This document shows positions 13,682-24,771 of a stretch of DNA of 26,634 nt, in pieces. The position numbers and the translations under genes are program-made. Each line of letters starts with the position of its first letter. Positions within the stretch are counted from its first letter, which is position 1. Under the pieces are notes generated by a model. The model saw only the letters and a program-made list of their open reading frames with translations, made no database searches and was not told the origin of the DNA. Source of the stretch: Kocuria sp. p3-SID1428 (GTDB taxonomy: Bacteria > Actinomycetota > Actinomycetes > Actinomycetales > Micrococcaceae). Location of the stretch: NCBI RefSeq assembly GCF_025149945.1, contig NZ_JALXVH010000037.1, forward strand, positions 1-26,634. The letters are read 5' to 3'.

Positions 13682-15049
13682 TCAGCTGCAGCCCATCCCG
13701 GCGAGCTCCAGGCAGTCCCGGCAGACCACGTGGCCCGAATCGGCGGGCCTGAGGTCCAGGAAGCGAACGCTGGGCAGCTGCGCCCGGACGACGGCTGCGG
13801 CCACGGCCTCCGTGACTGCCTCCACATTGCGCTCCGGTACGAGCATGAGCACCGAGCCGCCGAAGCCGCCGCCGATCAGCCGCGCGCCATCGGCGCCGGC
13901 GCTGAGCGCTGTGTCCACGATGAGGTCGGCGGCGGCGAACGAGGCCTCGGCGTCGTCGCGCATTGAGGCGTGTCCGCTGGTGAGGATCCGCCCGACGGCG
14001 CAGGGGACCGAAACCCCCGTCTCGCCGGCGAGCAGGGCGTCGATCTGCTCGGAGCGCAGCATCTCCGTGAGGGCGTGGCGCAGGCGGCGGAAGGCGTCGC
14101 CGGGGTCGCGGCCCTCGAGCTGCTCGGCGGTGGGCGCGGCATCCTCCCAGCGGCGCAGGACGGTCTCGACGTCGTCCTGGGACGGTGTCTCCGGCAGGAG
14201 GTCCCGCAGGCGGGCGGCGCCCAGGAATCGGGCGGCTGCCTCGGCGTCCAGGCGGCGGGAGGAGAACTCGTGCCCGCCGAGCCAGTGCGGCGTGCGCGTG
14301 TCCACACCGATGAGCCGGTGCCCATCCAGCAGCGCGTCGGCCGAGCGGTAGGTGATCGAGAAGTCGCGGCAGTCCAGGGAGACCACCTGGCCGGCGTGGG
14401 AACGCAGGCTCGCGGTCTGGTCGAGCCCGCCGGTGCTCGCGCCCACCACCCGGACCTCCGCCATCATGCAGGCGTGGGCCAGGGCTGCGCGGCGGGCGTC
14501 GTCGTGCTCGTCGGAGCCGGTGATCATCCCCGCGAAGGCGAGGATCGAGGCGCACTCCAGCGCGGCCGAGGACGACAGGCCGCCGCCCACGGGAAGAGTG
14601 GAGCGGATCAGCATGTCGGCTCCGAAGCCCTCGGGGATGCTGATCCCGGGGGTGCACTCCGCGACCTCGTGCAGGCCCCACAGGGCGCCGGCCACGTAGC
14701 CGGTCCAGCCCTCGGGACGGCCCGGGCCTATGTCCTCCACGCGGACCTCGACGATCCCCTCGTCCAGCGTGGGCTCCAGGGTGCGCATGCGCAGGAGGCC
14801 GTCGGTGCGCGGTGCTGCAGCCACGAGCGTTCCGTAGGGCAGGGCCATCGGAAGGCAGCGTCCGCCCAGGAAGTCGATGTGCTCTCCGTTGAGGTTCGCG
14901 CGGCCCGGGGACTGCCAGATGCCTTCCGGCCTGCGGCCGAAGACCCTCTCGAAGTTCTCGAGACCGCTGCGGGCGATCACCGCATTGTCGGGGTGCGGCA
15001 CCCATTCGGGTGCGACAGATCCCGGCTCCGCGGGGTGGGGCTGGTGCAC
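13682..15049 (-). CDS. galK: Galactokinase
   Basis: A GHMP-family kinase phosphorylating galactose at C1 with ATP (EC 2.7.1.6), the entry step of the Leloir pathway. The galactokinase signature is GRANLNGEHIDFLGG at about residues 49-63, with N and I/F in place of the common LIGEHTDY. The ATP-binding loop LPVGGGLSSSAALE is at about 152-165, and the third GHMP motif GGGFGGSVLML at about 393. The length is 455 aa, longer than E. coli GalK (382 aa), with an extended N-terminus and a C-terminal cysteine cluster (VVCRDC...GMGC). The GTG at 15049 is preceded by AGGAGG at ideal spacing; the open frame upstream of it is Arg/Ser-rich and overlaps the previous gene. galT and galE are not in this window. 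Other sugars such as arabinose or N-acetylgalactosamine are less likely. Confidence 0.88.
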   Translation of the reverse strand: MHQPHPAEPGSVAPEWVPHPDNAVIARSGLENFERVFGRRPEGIWQSPGRANLNGEHIDFLGGRCLPMALPYGTLVAAAPRTDGLLRMRTLEPTLDEGIVEVRVEDIGPGRPEGWTGYVAGALWGLHEVAECTPGISIPEGFGADMLIRSTLPVGGGLSSSAALECASILAFAGMITGSDEHDDARRAALAHACMMAEVRVVGASTGGLDQTASLRSHAGQVVSLDCRDFSITYRSADALLDGHRLIGVDTRTPHWLGGHEFSSRRLDAEAAARFLGAARLRDLLPETPSQDDVETVLRRWEDAAPTAEQLEGRDPGDAFRRLRHALTEMLRSEQIDALLAGETGVSVPCAVGRILTSGHASMRDDAEASFAAADLIVDTALSAGADGARLIGGGFGGSVLMLVPERNVEAVTEAVAAAVVRAQLPSVRFLDLRPADSGHVVCRDCLELAGMGCS

Positions 15050-15107
15050 TGGGGCCTCCTGGTGCTGAGAAGTGCGCCCCACTCTAGACCCGGTACCGGA
15101 CGCGCTA

Positions 15108-16379
15108 TCAGCGCAGGCGCCGCTCGTGCTGCGTGCCACTGCCCTGCGCGGTGCGCCGCGGTGGGAACGACCGGCGGGGCTTGGGCGGCGGGTTCGACGC
15201 GCCGTGGGTCGTGACCACCTGCAGAACACGCTCCAGGTCTGTGCCCACGGTGACCAGCCACCAGTGGTCCCACGTGTTGCGCATCTCGAGGTTCTCCAGG
15301 ACGTTCGAGAGATCGCTCACCCGCGCACGGGCCCGCGCGGCCAGGAACTGGACCTCGTCCTTCTCCTCGTCGTCGAGGTTCAGCGGCACGATCGACAGGG
15401 AGGTGGTCATGGTCGAGAACGACTCGGTGTCCACCTTCCATGCCACGCGCATGACCTCGGCGACGGCGCGCAGCGTGCGCTCGAGCTCGCGAGAGACATC
15501 GGCGGGGACCACCATGTGGGAGCCGTCGGCGGCGAACAGTCGGCGCAGGGCGTCGGTGAGGTCGCGCATGTAGAACGAGACGTGCTCCACGCGGATCAGA
15601 CGGGCCAGACCGGGGTCCTGGCCCTTCTTGTTGGGCAGCATCATGCGCGGGTTCCCCTTGGCGGTCGAGGCGGTGGCTTCGACGACGCCGCGGACCTCCG
15701 CTGCGACCGAGGCGAGCTGGTAGTTGACCTCCACCCAGTCGGTGCGCGAGGTCGAGCCGGGCGTGCGGACCTCCATGGCGACGTCGCGCAGATAGAACAC
15801 CATCAGCCGCTCGATCCGTCCCAGCTCCAGGGACGCGGAGCGGAAGTCGACGGGCTGGGCCACCACGTAGTTGATGACCAGCCCAATCGCGGCGCCGGTG
15901 GCCATCTGGACGATGTAGCCCAGCGAGTAGTTGTCGGCGTTGGGCCCGCCCACCACCAGCACGAACAGCGCCGTGATGGGGATGTAGTCCGCCCCGGCCC
16001 CGAACCTGCGGACGCCGGCCAGAATGACGCCGAGGGCGATGGCCGGGAACAGGGTGATGACGACCGGCCACGGCGTGAGCTGGACCAGAAGGGCCAGGAT
16101 CATGCCCACTCCCAGGCCCAGCAGCGTCTGCCCAGCAGTGCGCAGGGAGCCGGCGAGGCTCGGGTACATGGCCACGAGCGCGCCCAGGGGGGCGTAGTAG
16201 GGGTACTGCGCCACGACGCCCGGCATGAACGGAGCGACCATGTAGGCGAGCATGCAGGCCAGCGCCGCCTTCAGGGCGAGCAGCAGGCGCGACGAGTTGA
16301 TCGTGCTGTTGTGCCAGGGGCGCAGCAGCGAATCATCGTCGTCGCGTGAGGCCGACGACGGCCTGGGGGAGAAGCGCAC
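15108..16379 (-). CDS. FUSC / aromatic acid exporter family membrane protein
   Basis: About 423 aa. The first ~190 residues contain several hydrophobic helices (LLLALKAALACMLAYMVAPF, PLGALVAMYPSLAGSL, TLLGLGVGMILALLVQLTPW, ITALFVLVVGG, QMATGAAIGLVINYVV), and the rest is a soluble helical domain. This is the half-size layout of FUSC / aromatic acid exporter family proteins, often annotated as aromatic acid or small-molecule efflux proteins related to AaeB. The substrate is unknown. The GTG at 16379 is preferred because AGGA lies five bases before it; a TTG at 16394 would add five residues. galK follows 58 bases downstream on the same strand, but with its own strong ribosome binding site, so co-transcription is possible but the two are functionally unrelated as far as can be seen. 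Confidence 0.82.
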   Translation of the reverse strand: MRFSPRPSSASRDDDDSLLRPWHNSTINSSRLLLALKAALACMLAYMVAPFMPGVVAQYPYYAPLGALVAMYPSLAGSLRTAGQTLLGLGVGMILALLVQLTPWPVVITLFPAIALGVILAGVRRFGAGADYIPITALFVLVVGGPNADNYSLGYIVQMATGAAIGLVINYVVAQPVDFRSASLELGRIERLMVFYLRDVAMEVRTPGSTSRTDWVEVNYQLASVAAEVRGVVEATASTAKGNPRMMLPNKKGQDPGLARLIRVEHVSFYMRDLTDALRRLFAADGSHMVVPADVSRELERTLRAVAEVMRVAWKVDTESFSTMTTSLSIVPLNLDDEEKDEVQFLAARARARVSDLSNVLENLEMRNTWDHWWLVTVGTDLERVLQVVTTHGASNPPPKPRRSFPPRRTAQGSGTQHERRLR

Positions 16380-16685
16380 GGCAGTCCTGTTCAAGCGGGG
16401 CGAGTGCCCGGGATCAGATGCTTGAGTGCTTGAGAGGCGTGAGAAGAGATCTACGCAACCATCACTTTATCTGCCCGCAAGGGTTCCGGTCGATGGGTGC
16501 GGACGACCGATTCTCGGCGGGGCTGTCCATGAAGATTCGGCTCGTGACTTGCTGTGACGTGTGTTCGCCCGGGTCATCCACAGGTTGCGATCGACCCTGT
16601 CGCGCGGCTGCGGCTACGGCCTACGATCACGGCACGTGTCGTCATGCGCCTGAGACTGCAGGCGCATCGAGCTGGGGGTGTTCCG
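16380..16685. other. Divergent intergenic region with repeats
   Basis: Lies between the membrane exporter (minus) and the DUF6318 lipoprotein (plus). It has a tandem TGCTTGAG repeat at 16419-16434, with TCAAGC in inverted orientation at 16391-16396, and no gene. A TACGAT at 16622-16627 resembles a -10 box for the lipoprotein gene. Confidence 0.4.
16644..16667 (+). promoter_or_regulatory. Inverted repeat in lipoprotein 5' leader
   Basis: ATGCGCCT (16644-16651) and AGGCGCAT (16660-16667) are perfect eight-base complements around an eight-base loop, 18 bases before the ATG. It could be an operator or a 5' UTR hairpin. Confidence 0.35.
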
Positions 16686-17354
16686 ATGGCCGCGAGATCC
16701 TTCGTCCTGCCTGCCGCCGTGGTCATGGCGGTCTCGCTGCTATCGGCATGCGGCCCCACGGGCGGTGGCGACCCCGACGACGACTCGAGCAGCTCGGCGC
16801 CTGTGTCGGAGTCTGTCTCTTCCTCCTCCTCGGCCTCAGAGGTGTCGACCGAGAAGACGCCGGGCGCCGATGGCGAGTACGTGGAGGCCTCCGCCGACGG
16901 GCCTGCGCAGAACGTACCCAAGCCCGAGAAGCCGGCGCTTGCCGATGAGGAGTCGTACGAGGGGGCCCAGGCGTTCCTGGACTACCTCGCTGATACGCGC
17001 GCATACGCCTGGCAGACGGGGGATACGTCGTTGATCAGGGAGATCACGGCGGAGGAGTGCGAATCTTGCACTGAGGAATATGATGATATAGATGAGGTGT
17101 ATAAGTCTGGTGGGTGGGCGAGCTCGGGTCAGGAAACGATTCAGATAATCGACACTGATATGCCAATAGATTCATTTGGCTTCCCGGCCCCACGTGCTGA
17201 AGTTGACTATCCAGGGCTGACCATTTGGGACTCTGATGGGAGCATTTCCCAAAAGTTTGATCCCATCTCGGGCGATAGCGATCCAATTTATGTGCATATG
17301 GAGCATGTTGATGGGTCCTGGATATTGATCCAGCCTACTCCTGTAGCAATTTAG
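16686..17354 (+). CDS. DUF6318 family lipoprotein
   Basis: A 222 aa predicted lipoprotein: basic start, hydrophobic stretch and lipobox LLSAC with Cys at residue 22, then an acidic/Ser-rich linker (GGGDPDDDSSSSAPVSESVS). The globular part begins AQNVPKPEKPALADEESYEG and includes FLDYLADTRAYAWQTGD and a Cys pair in EECESCTEE, the pattern I associate with the actinobacterial DUF6318 family, whose function is unknown. The ATG at 16686 has GGGGGT upstream; earlier in-frame starts would hide the signal peptide. The next gene starts eight bases after its stop, so they form an operon of surface proteins. Odd feature: base composition falls sharply at about 17040, within the gene, from about 73% to about 50% GC. 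Confidence 0.8.
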   Translation: MAARSFVLPAAVVMAVSLLSACGPTGGGDPDDDSSSSAPVSESVSSSSSASEVSTEKTPGADGEYVEASADGPAQNVPKPEKPALADEESYEGAQAFLDYLADTRAYAWQTGDTSLIREITAEECESCTEEYDDIDEVYKSGGWASSGQETIQIIDTDMPIDSFGFPAPRAEVDYPGLTIWDSDGSISQKFDPISGDSDPIYVHMEHVDGSWILIQPTPVAI

Positions 17355-17362
17355 GTGGGGTT

Positions 17363-18421
17363 ATGGGTCTGCGGCTACTGGTTGCAGTGGGAATCATTGT
17401 TCTGTCCACTTGGCTCGTGATTGGTGTCGCCGAAGCTGATGGTGGTGCGGTGCGTCCTGACGGATTCCGGGGCCAGGCCGGCCCCTCCAGTGCACAGGCT
17501 TCGGGGTCCGGGGTCGAATTGAGGTTTGATTCGCGCTCTGGGGGTACTGGTGGGGGAGGGGTGTCAGAATGGGATGGTCGAAATTATCAAGACGTGCAGG
17601 AGTCGTCGGGGCTCGCTCCGGGCCAAACGGTTTCACAGGAAGATATCGAGCAATTCCAAAGGGTTCTTCGGAGGCATTCGACGCAGAGCGAGTATGAAGA
17701 CGGTGAGCGACCAGCGCCAAGTGTTGAGACCGCTGACTACTCGCTGGTTGATGTCTGCGCAGGTTCCGGGGGTGGTGATGACTGCACAGTGCGGGAATCG
17801 TGCACCATGGCGGATGGATCGGCTGGCCAGAATCTCTATGTCGAATTTGCGGTTCCCGGTGATGGGACAACTCGAGTGAGCGACCCCATCTGCTCGCCGT
17901 CGGATCAGGTCCCCGAGGGCGATGAGCCCATGCCGCTGCCGGTGTTCACCGTGGAGGATCTGCGTCGCCTGGAGGTGAGTCCGGCGGTGGCCGCAGTGGA
18001 GCCGGCGCCGGACACGCTCGTCGGCCTTCACACGAATATGTACGCGACCGCCGAGGATCAGGTCTTCGACACCGAGCTTGCGGGCTTCCCCGTGCAGGTG
18101 CGGGTCACTCCGGTGTCGTTCACCTGGGACTACGGCGACGGCACCTCGCTGGGCCCGGTCGTCGACAGCGGAGGTCCGCTTCCCGCTGGCTCGTGGGACG
18201 AGCCCACCGACACCAGCCACCAGTACTCCCAGACCGGCGAAGTCTCGGTGGTGCTGACCACGGAGTTCTCGGGCGAGTACTCGATCAGCGGAGGCCCGTG
18301 GCTGCCGGTCGACGGCACCAGCACGGTCACCAGCTCCCCCGTCCAGCTCAGTGTGTGGCGCTCGACCGTGCGCAACTACGCCGACGACTGCTTCGAGAAC
18401 CCGGGCGGCGCCGGCTGCTGA
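17363..18421 (+). CDS. Secreted PKD-like domain protein
   Basis: A 352 aa protein with an N-terminal hydrophobic segment (LRLLVAVGIIVLSTWLVIGVA in residues 3-23) that is a signal peptide or anchor. A long disordered Gly/Ser-rich region follows, then Cys-containing DVCAGSGGGDDCTVRESC near residues 130-148. The C-terminal third has a PKD-like beta-sandwich: VSFTWDYGDGTSLG is the classic WDFGDG turn, and YSQTGEVSVVLTTEFSGEYS its closing strands. PKD folds usually mediate protein or surface contacts. It starts eight bases after the DUF6318 gene, an arrangement I recall from Micrococcaceae, so both are probably an operon. No catalytic residues are visible. The first half is low in GC and the last third returns to high GC at about 17880. 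Confidence 0.75.
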   Translation: MGLRLLVAVGIIVLSTWLVIGVAEADGGAVRPDGFRGQAGPSSAQASGSGVELRFDSRSGGTGGGGVSEWDGRNYQDVQESSGLAPGQTVSQEDIEQFQRVLRRHSTQSEYEDGERPAPSVETADYSLVDVCAGSGGGDDCTVRESCTMADGSAGQNLYVEFAVPGDGTTRVSDPICSPSDQVPEGDEPMPLPVFTVEDLRRLEVSPAVAAVEPAPDTLVGLHTNMYATAEDQVFDTELAGFPVQVRVTPVSFTWDYGDGTSLGPVVDSGGPLPAGSWDEPTDTSHQYSQTGEVSVVLTTEFSGEYSISGGPWLPVDGTSTVTSSPVQLSVWRSTVRNYADDCFENPGGAGC

Positions 18422-18435
18422 GGGCAGGGGGTTCG

Positions 18436-18453
18436 TCGTCGTGCGCACGACGA
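18436..18453. terminator. Palindromic hairpin after the PKD gene
   Basis: TCGTCGTGCGCACGACGA is a perfect 18-base palindrome 14 bases after the PKD-protein stop and before the convergent SLH gene stop. Suited to bidirectional termination, although the loop would be very small. Confidence 0.5.
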
Positions 18454-18465
18454 TCCCATGCGGCC

Positions 18466-19011
18466 TCAGCCCACGGCCAGATCGAAGCGCCTGATGAATG
18501 CCGCCATGGCATTGCGCGCGGTGGACTCCAGCGGGCGGAAGGTTCCGTCCGGCCAGCCGGTGGTGATCCCGACGCTGCGGGCCCAGCAGATCTCCTTGTA
18601 GAACGCCGAGCGCGGCGTGAGGTCGCGGAACGGCGAGCGAGCCGGTGCGGTGAACGCCGGAGATCCGGCCGCCCGGTAGAACAGCGCGCAGGTGGCATTG
18701 CGGTCGATCGGGTTCAACGGGCGGAACGATCCGTCGTCCCAGCCGTTGAGCAGGCCGCGATCCCGCGCCCAGCACATCTCCGGGTAGAACTGCTGTCCGG
18801 GGCGCACATCGATGAACGGCGACCTCGACGGTGCCGTGAAATCCGGTGAGCCGGCCATGCGGTGGAACACGACGGCCATGGCGTCGCGCTTGATGGTGCT
18901 CAGGGGGCGGAAGGTGCCGTCGCCCCAGCCGCGGAGGTAGCCGAGGTCGGAGACCCATCCGATCTCGGACGCGAAGGCGGATCGGCTGCTGATGTCCCGG
19001 AACGTCGTCAT
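18466..19011 (-). CDS. Three-SLH-repeat protein without signal peptide
   Basis: The 181 aa protein is almost entirely three S-layer homology repeats of about 58 residues: TTFRDIS...GYLRGWGDGTFRPLSTIKRDA, PFIDVRP...GLLNGWDDGSFRPLNPIDRNA and PFRDLTP...GITTGWPDGTFRPLESTARNA. SLH triplets bind pyruvylated secondary cell-wall polymers and anchor exoproteins to the wall. The ATG at 19011 has AAGGA upstream, and no signal peptide or other domain precedes the first repeat. It starts 23 bases after the stop of the Tat-exported hydrolase on the same strand, in a different frame. It may therefore be a wall-anchoring module split from that hydrolase by a frameshift, or a free module exported some other way. 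Confidence 0.85.
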   Translation of the reverse strand: MTTFRDISSRSAFASEIGWVSDLGYLRGWGDGTFRPLSTIKRDAMAVVFHRMAGSPDFTAPSRSPFIDVRPGQQFYPEMCWARDRGLLNGWDDGSFRPLNPIDRNATCALFYRAAGSPAFTAPARSPFRDLTPRSAFYKEICWARSVGITTGWPDGTFRPLESTARNAMAAFIRRFDLAVG

Positions 19012-19034
19012 GAGGAGTCCTTTCGGGGCGTGGC

Positions 19035-20063
19035 TCAGTACCAGCCGAGAGCGCGCAGCTTCTCGGCGATGGCGGTCGCGACGATCAGGTAGCCGAAGCG
19101 GTTGAGGTGGTAGTTGTCGCCCCTGAGCTCGAGCGGGGCCATGCCCCATGAGGCGCGCTGGCGATCGGCCACCGTGGAGCCGATGCTGTAGTCGCCCAGC
19201 TCGGGATGCATCCAGCGCTCCGGATCCGTGAGCACGGCATTGACATCCAGGTACTGATCCCCGTACTCGCGGGCATAGGCCCGATTGACGGTGTCCACCT
19301 GGTCGTAGGCGGCGGTGCCCGGGGTGTCCAGGAAGTTCTTCCAATGCCCCAGGACGAGCGTCGACTCAGGCTCCACGTCATAGGCGGCGCGGGTATCGGC
19401 CAGGACGCGATCGATGTCGCCGATGTTGTTCTTGCCCATCCACAGCAGGTGCGTGCTGCCGCGGTGTCGCGCCTCCAGGTCGGTCACCCAGCGGGAACGA
19501 GCCGAGACGCCCACGTGCACGGCGGAGCCAGCGGAGGCGCGGCGGATCTCCACCTTGCGGTGGGTGCCGGGGACGTATCGCAGATCGAACGGAACTCCGT
19601 CGATAGTGCCGGGGTAGGAGCGACCGGACTCGGGCACGCGGTGGTCGAGGGTGGGCAGGACCAGGGTTCCGGAGGCGGGAAGCATGCCGGCCGCGCCCAT
19701 GTAGCGGAAGTCCGGGCGCGCTGCGGCCTTCTCGGAGCGGGTCATCAGGATCTCCGGCGACCGAGCGGCGGGCGTGGCCTCCGAGACGGCGGTCGTTCCC
19801 AGCTGTTTCGCGAGCTCGGTGTCCAGATGGACCACCCGGAAGCCGTCGGTGATGGCGCTGGCATAGGAGGCGGCCGACGAGCTGCCCCACAGCACGATCG
19901 GCCGCTTGGCGGCCGAAGCCTGCGTCGCCGCTGCCCCGGCGGCGCTGACGGTGAGGGCCGCCGCCGTGGCTGCCAGGACTGCGCGGCGTGAGGGGCCGTG
20001 TCCGGCGGCGGTCGAGGACAGGGCGGCAGGGCGCTGGGGCCTTCCAGTGGCGTGGGGGGTCAT
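19035..20063 (-). CDS. Tat-exported SGNH/GDSL-type hydrolase
   Basis: A 342 aa exported protein. The N-terminus has a Tat signal (PSRRAVLAATAAALTVSAAG, RR at residues 26-27) with an AxA cleavage region near QASAAK. The mature part fits the SGNH hydrolase fold: block I LWGSSSAAS, with Ser where GDS is usual, a middle MGKNNIGD that may be the Gly/Asn block, and the late DNYHLN block supplying the Asp-x-x-His pair. Substrates could be acylated cell-wall sugars or lipids; not decided by sequence. The ATG at 20063 is chosen so that the Tat signal sits at a normal distance; a GTG at 20114 would add 17 residues. It is divergent from the glycine riboswitch operon and next to the SLH gene. Confidence 0.78.
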   Translation of the reverse strand: MTPHATGRPQRPAALSSTAAGHGPSRRAVLAATAAALTVSAAGAAATQASAAKRPIVLWGSSSAASYASAITDGFRVVHLDTELAKQLGTTAVSEATPAARSPEILMTRSEKAAARPDFRYMGAAGMLPASGTLVLPTLDHRVPESGRSYPGTIDGVPFDLRYVPGTHRKVEIRRASAGSAVHVGVSARSRWVTDLEARHRGSTHLLWMGKNNIGDIDRVLADTRAAYDVEPESTLVLGHWKNFLDTPGTAAYDQVDTVNRAYAREYGDQYLDVNAVLTDPERWMHPELGDYSIGSTVADRQRASWGMAPLELRGDNYHLNRFGYLIVATAIAEKLRALGWY

Positions 20064-20214
20064 ATGGGCGATAGGCCTTTGTTCGGGGATCTGAACGGCG
20101 CCGCTTGTGGGCACTGGGGGGGCTTCAGGCTACAAATCTGGATGAGCCCACAGAGACTCCGTCTTCTTGGAGACGCTCTGTGACGCGGGGTACCCTCACA
20201 CCGGAAGATCACAG

Positions 20215-20425
20215 ACCACGCCGATGAGCGGTTCCGGGAGAGACCCCGCGGACACCGCCGTGCGGGCGCCGTAGGAGCAACCCTCCCCAGGAAACTCTCA
20301 GGCACCGGCACCGGGATCGCTCGGCACCTCTGGAAAGCACGGGATCGGCCCCAGGCCGCACCCGGCACCGACGGAGCAAGCGGGCCCGCCCGCGGAAACT
20401 CTCAGGTCCCATGACAGAGCGGGGA
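20215..20425 (+). ncRNA. Tandem glycine riboswitch
   Basis: Two glycine aptamers in series. The first (about 20228-20313) shows GGGAGAGA, then GCCGTAGGAGCAA and CTCTCAGGCACCGG. The second (about 20318-20425) shows CTCTGGAAAGCAC, CACCGACGGAGCAA and CTCTCAGGTCCC. These are the conserved cores of the gcvT RNA motif. The second aptamer ends some 45 bases before gcvP. In most bacteria glycine binding turns the downstream glycine cleavage genes on, which is expected here; the expression platform, ending just before AAGGAG, could act on transcription or on ribosome access. Confidence 0.93.
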
Positions 20426-20469
20426 GGAACCGGCCGGGGCATGCCCCCTCAGACCAAGGAGTTCCCCTA

Positions 20470-23522
<3,053 letters not shown>

Positions 23523-23526
<4 letters not shown>

Positions 23527-24680
23527 GCACCGAAGCAGCATCCCGTCCCACGGCGCTGACCCCCGTGCACGAGCGGCTGGGCGCCTCCTTCACCGACTTC
23601 GGCGGCTGGTGGATGCCCCTGCGCTACGGCTCGGACATGGCAGAGCACAAGGCCGTGCGCGAGGCCGCCGGCCAGTTCGACCTCTCCCACATGGGCGAGC
23701 TGCTCATCGAGGGCCCCGACGCCGCCGCGTTCCTGGACTACGCCCTGGTGGGCCGGCTGTCCGCGATCGAGATCGGCAAGGCCAAGTACTCGCTGCTGTG
23801 CAACGAGGCCGGTGGAGTGATCGACGACCTGATCACCTACCGCCTCGGCGAGGACTCCTACCTGGTGGTCCCGAACGCGTCGAACACGCCGGCCGCGCTG
23901 GCCGCGTTCCAGGAGCGCACCACGGCCGCCGACGGCACCGTCTTCGACGTCACCATCACGGACCGCACCGAGGCGACCGCGCTGATCGCCGTGCAGGGCC
24001 CGGCCTCCGAGGCCGTGCTGCTCGAGGCCGTGGAGGCCCAGTCCGCGCAGGCCGTGAAGGACGTGAAGTACTACGCCATCACGGACGTCGTCTTCACGAC
24101 CCCCGAGGGCCCGCTGCCCGTGCAGCTGGCCCGCACCGGGTATACCGGCGAGGACGGCTTCGAGATCTACATCGGCATCGAGTCCGACCCGACGGCGGCC
24201 GAGCGCCTGTGGAGCGTGCTCGAGAAGGCCGGCGAGTCCCACGGGCTGGTGCCCTGCGGGCTGGCCGCGCGCGACTCGCTGCGCCTGGAGGCCGGCATGC
24301 CGCTGCACGGCCACGAGCTCTCCGAGGACATCAACCCGTACCAGGCGAACCTGCCGATCGTCGCGCTGAAGACCAAGGACTCCTTCGTGGGCCGGGAGGC
24401 CCTGGCGAAGATCAAGGGGGAGGGCCCCTCCTCCAAGCTGGTCGGTCTGGTCAACGACGGCAAGCGTGCCGCCCGCCCGGGCTACGCGGTGCTCAAGGAC
24501 GGCGAGAAGGTCGGCGAGATCTCCTCCGGCGCCCCGAGCCCCACCCTGGGCCACGCGATCGCCCTGGCCTTCGTCTCTCCCGAGCTCACCGAGCCCGGCA
24601 CCGAGCTCGATGTGGACCTGCGCGGCAAGCCCACGCCGTTCCGCGTCGTCAAGCTCCCCTTCTACAAGCGCGAGAGCTGA
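23523..24680 (+). CDS. gcvT: Aminomethyltransferase, T protein
   Basis: T subunit of the glycine cleavage system (EC 2.1.2.10). It transfers the methylene group from aminomethyl-GcvH to tetrahydrofolate, releasing ammonia. Length is 385 aa, near the usual 360-380. Family features seen: [14 protein letters not shown] and [20 protein letters not shown] near the N-terminus, including the conserved Asp/His around the active site, [20 protein letters not shown], then [13 protein letters not shown] with the folate-site Asp/Glu pair, and [20 protein letters not shown]. The ATG overlaps the gcvP stop in ATGA, with GAGAGC upstream as a modest ribosome binding site. It is followed by a 91-base gap before gcvH. 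Confidence 0.97.
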
Positions 24681-24771
24681 CAGCACGACAGCTGTCTCGC
24701 CGCATGACGCCAGCCCGCCCCGGTGCTGGACACCACCCCGCAGCAGGACCCCACCATGGAAGGACCAGGCA

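Noticed and set aside
16573..16583. A DnaA-box-like TCATCCACA as part of a replication origin
   Set aside because: One imperfect copy only, with no cluster, AT-rich unwinding region or dnaA/dnaN genes nearby.
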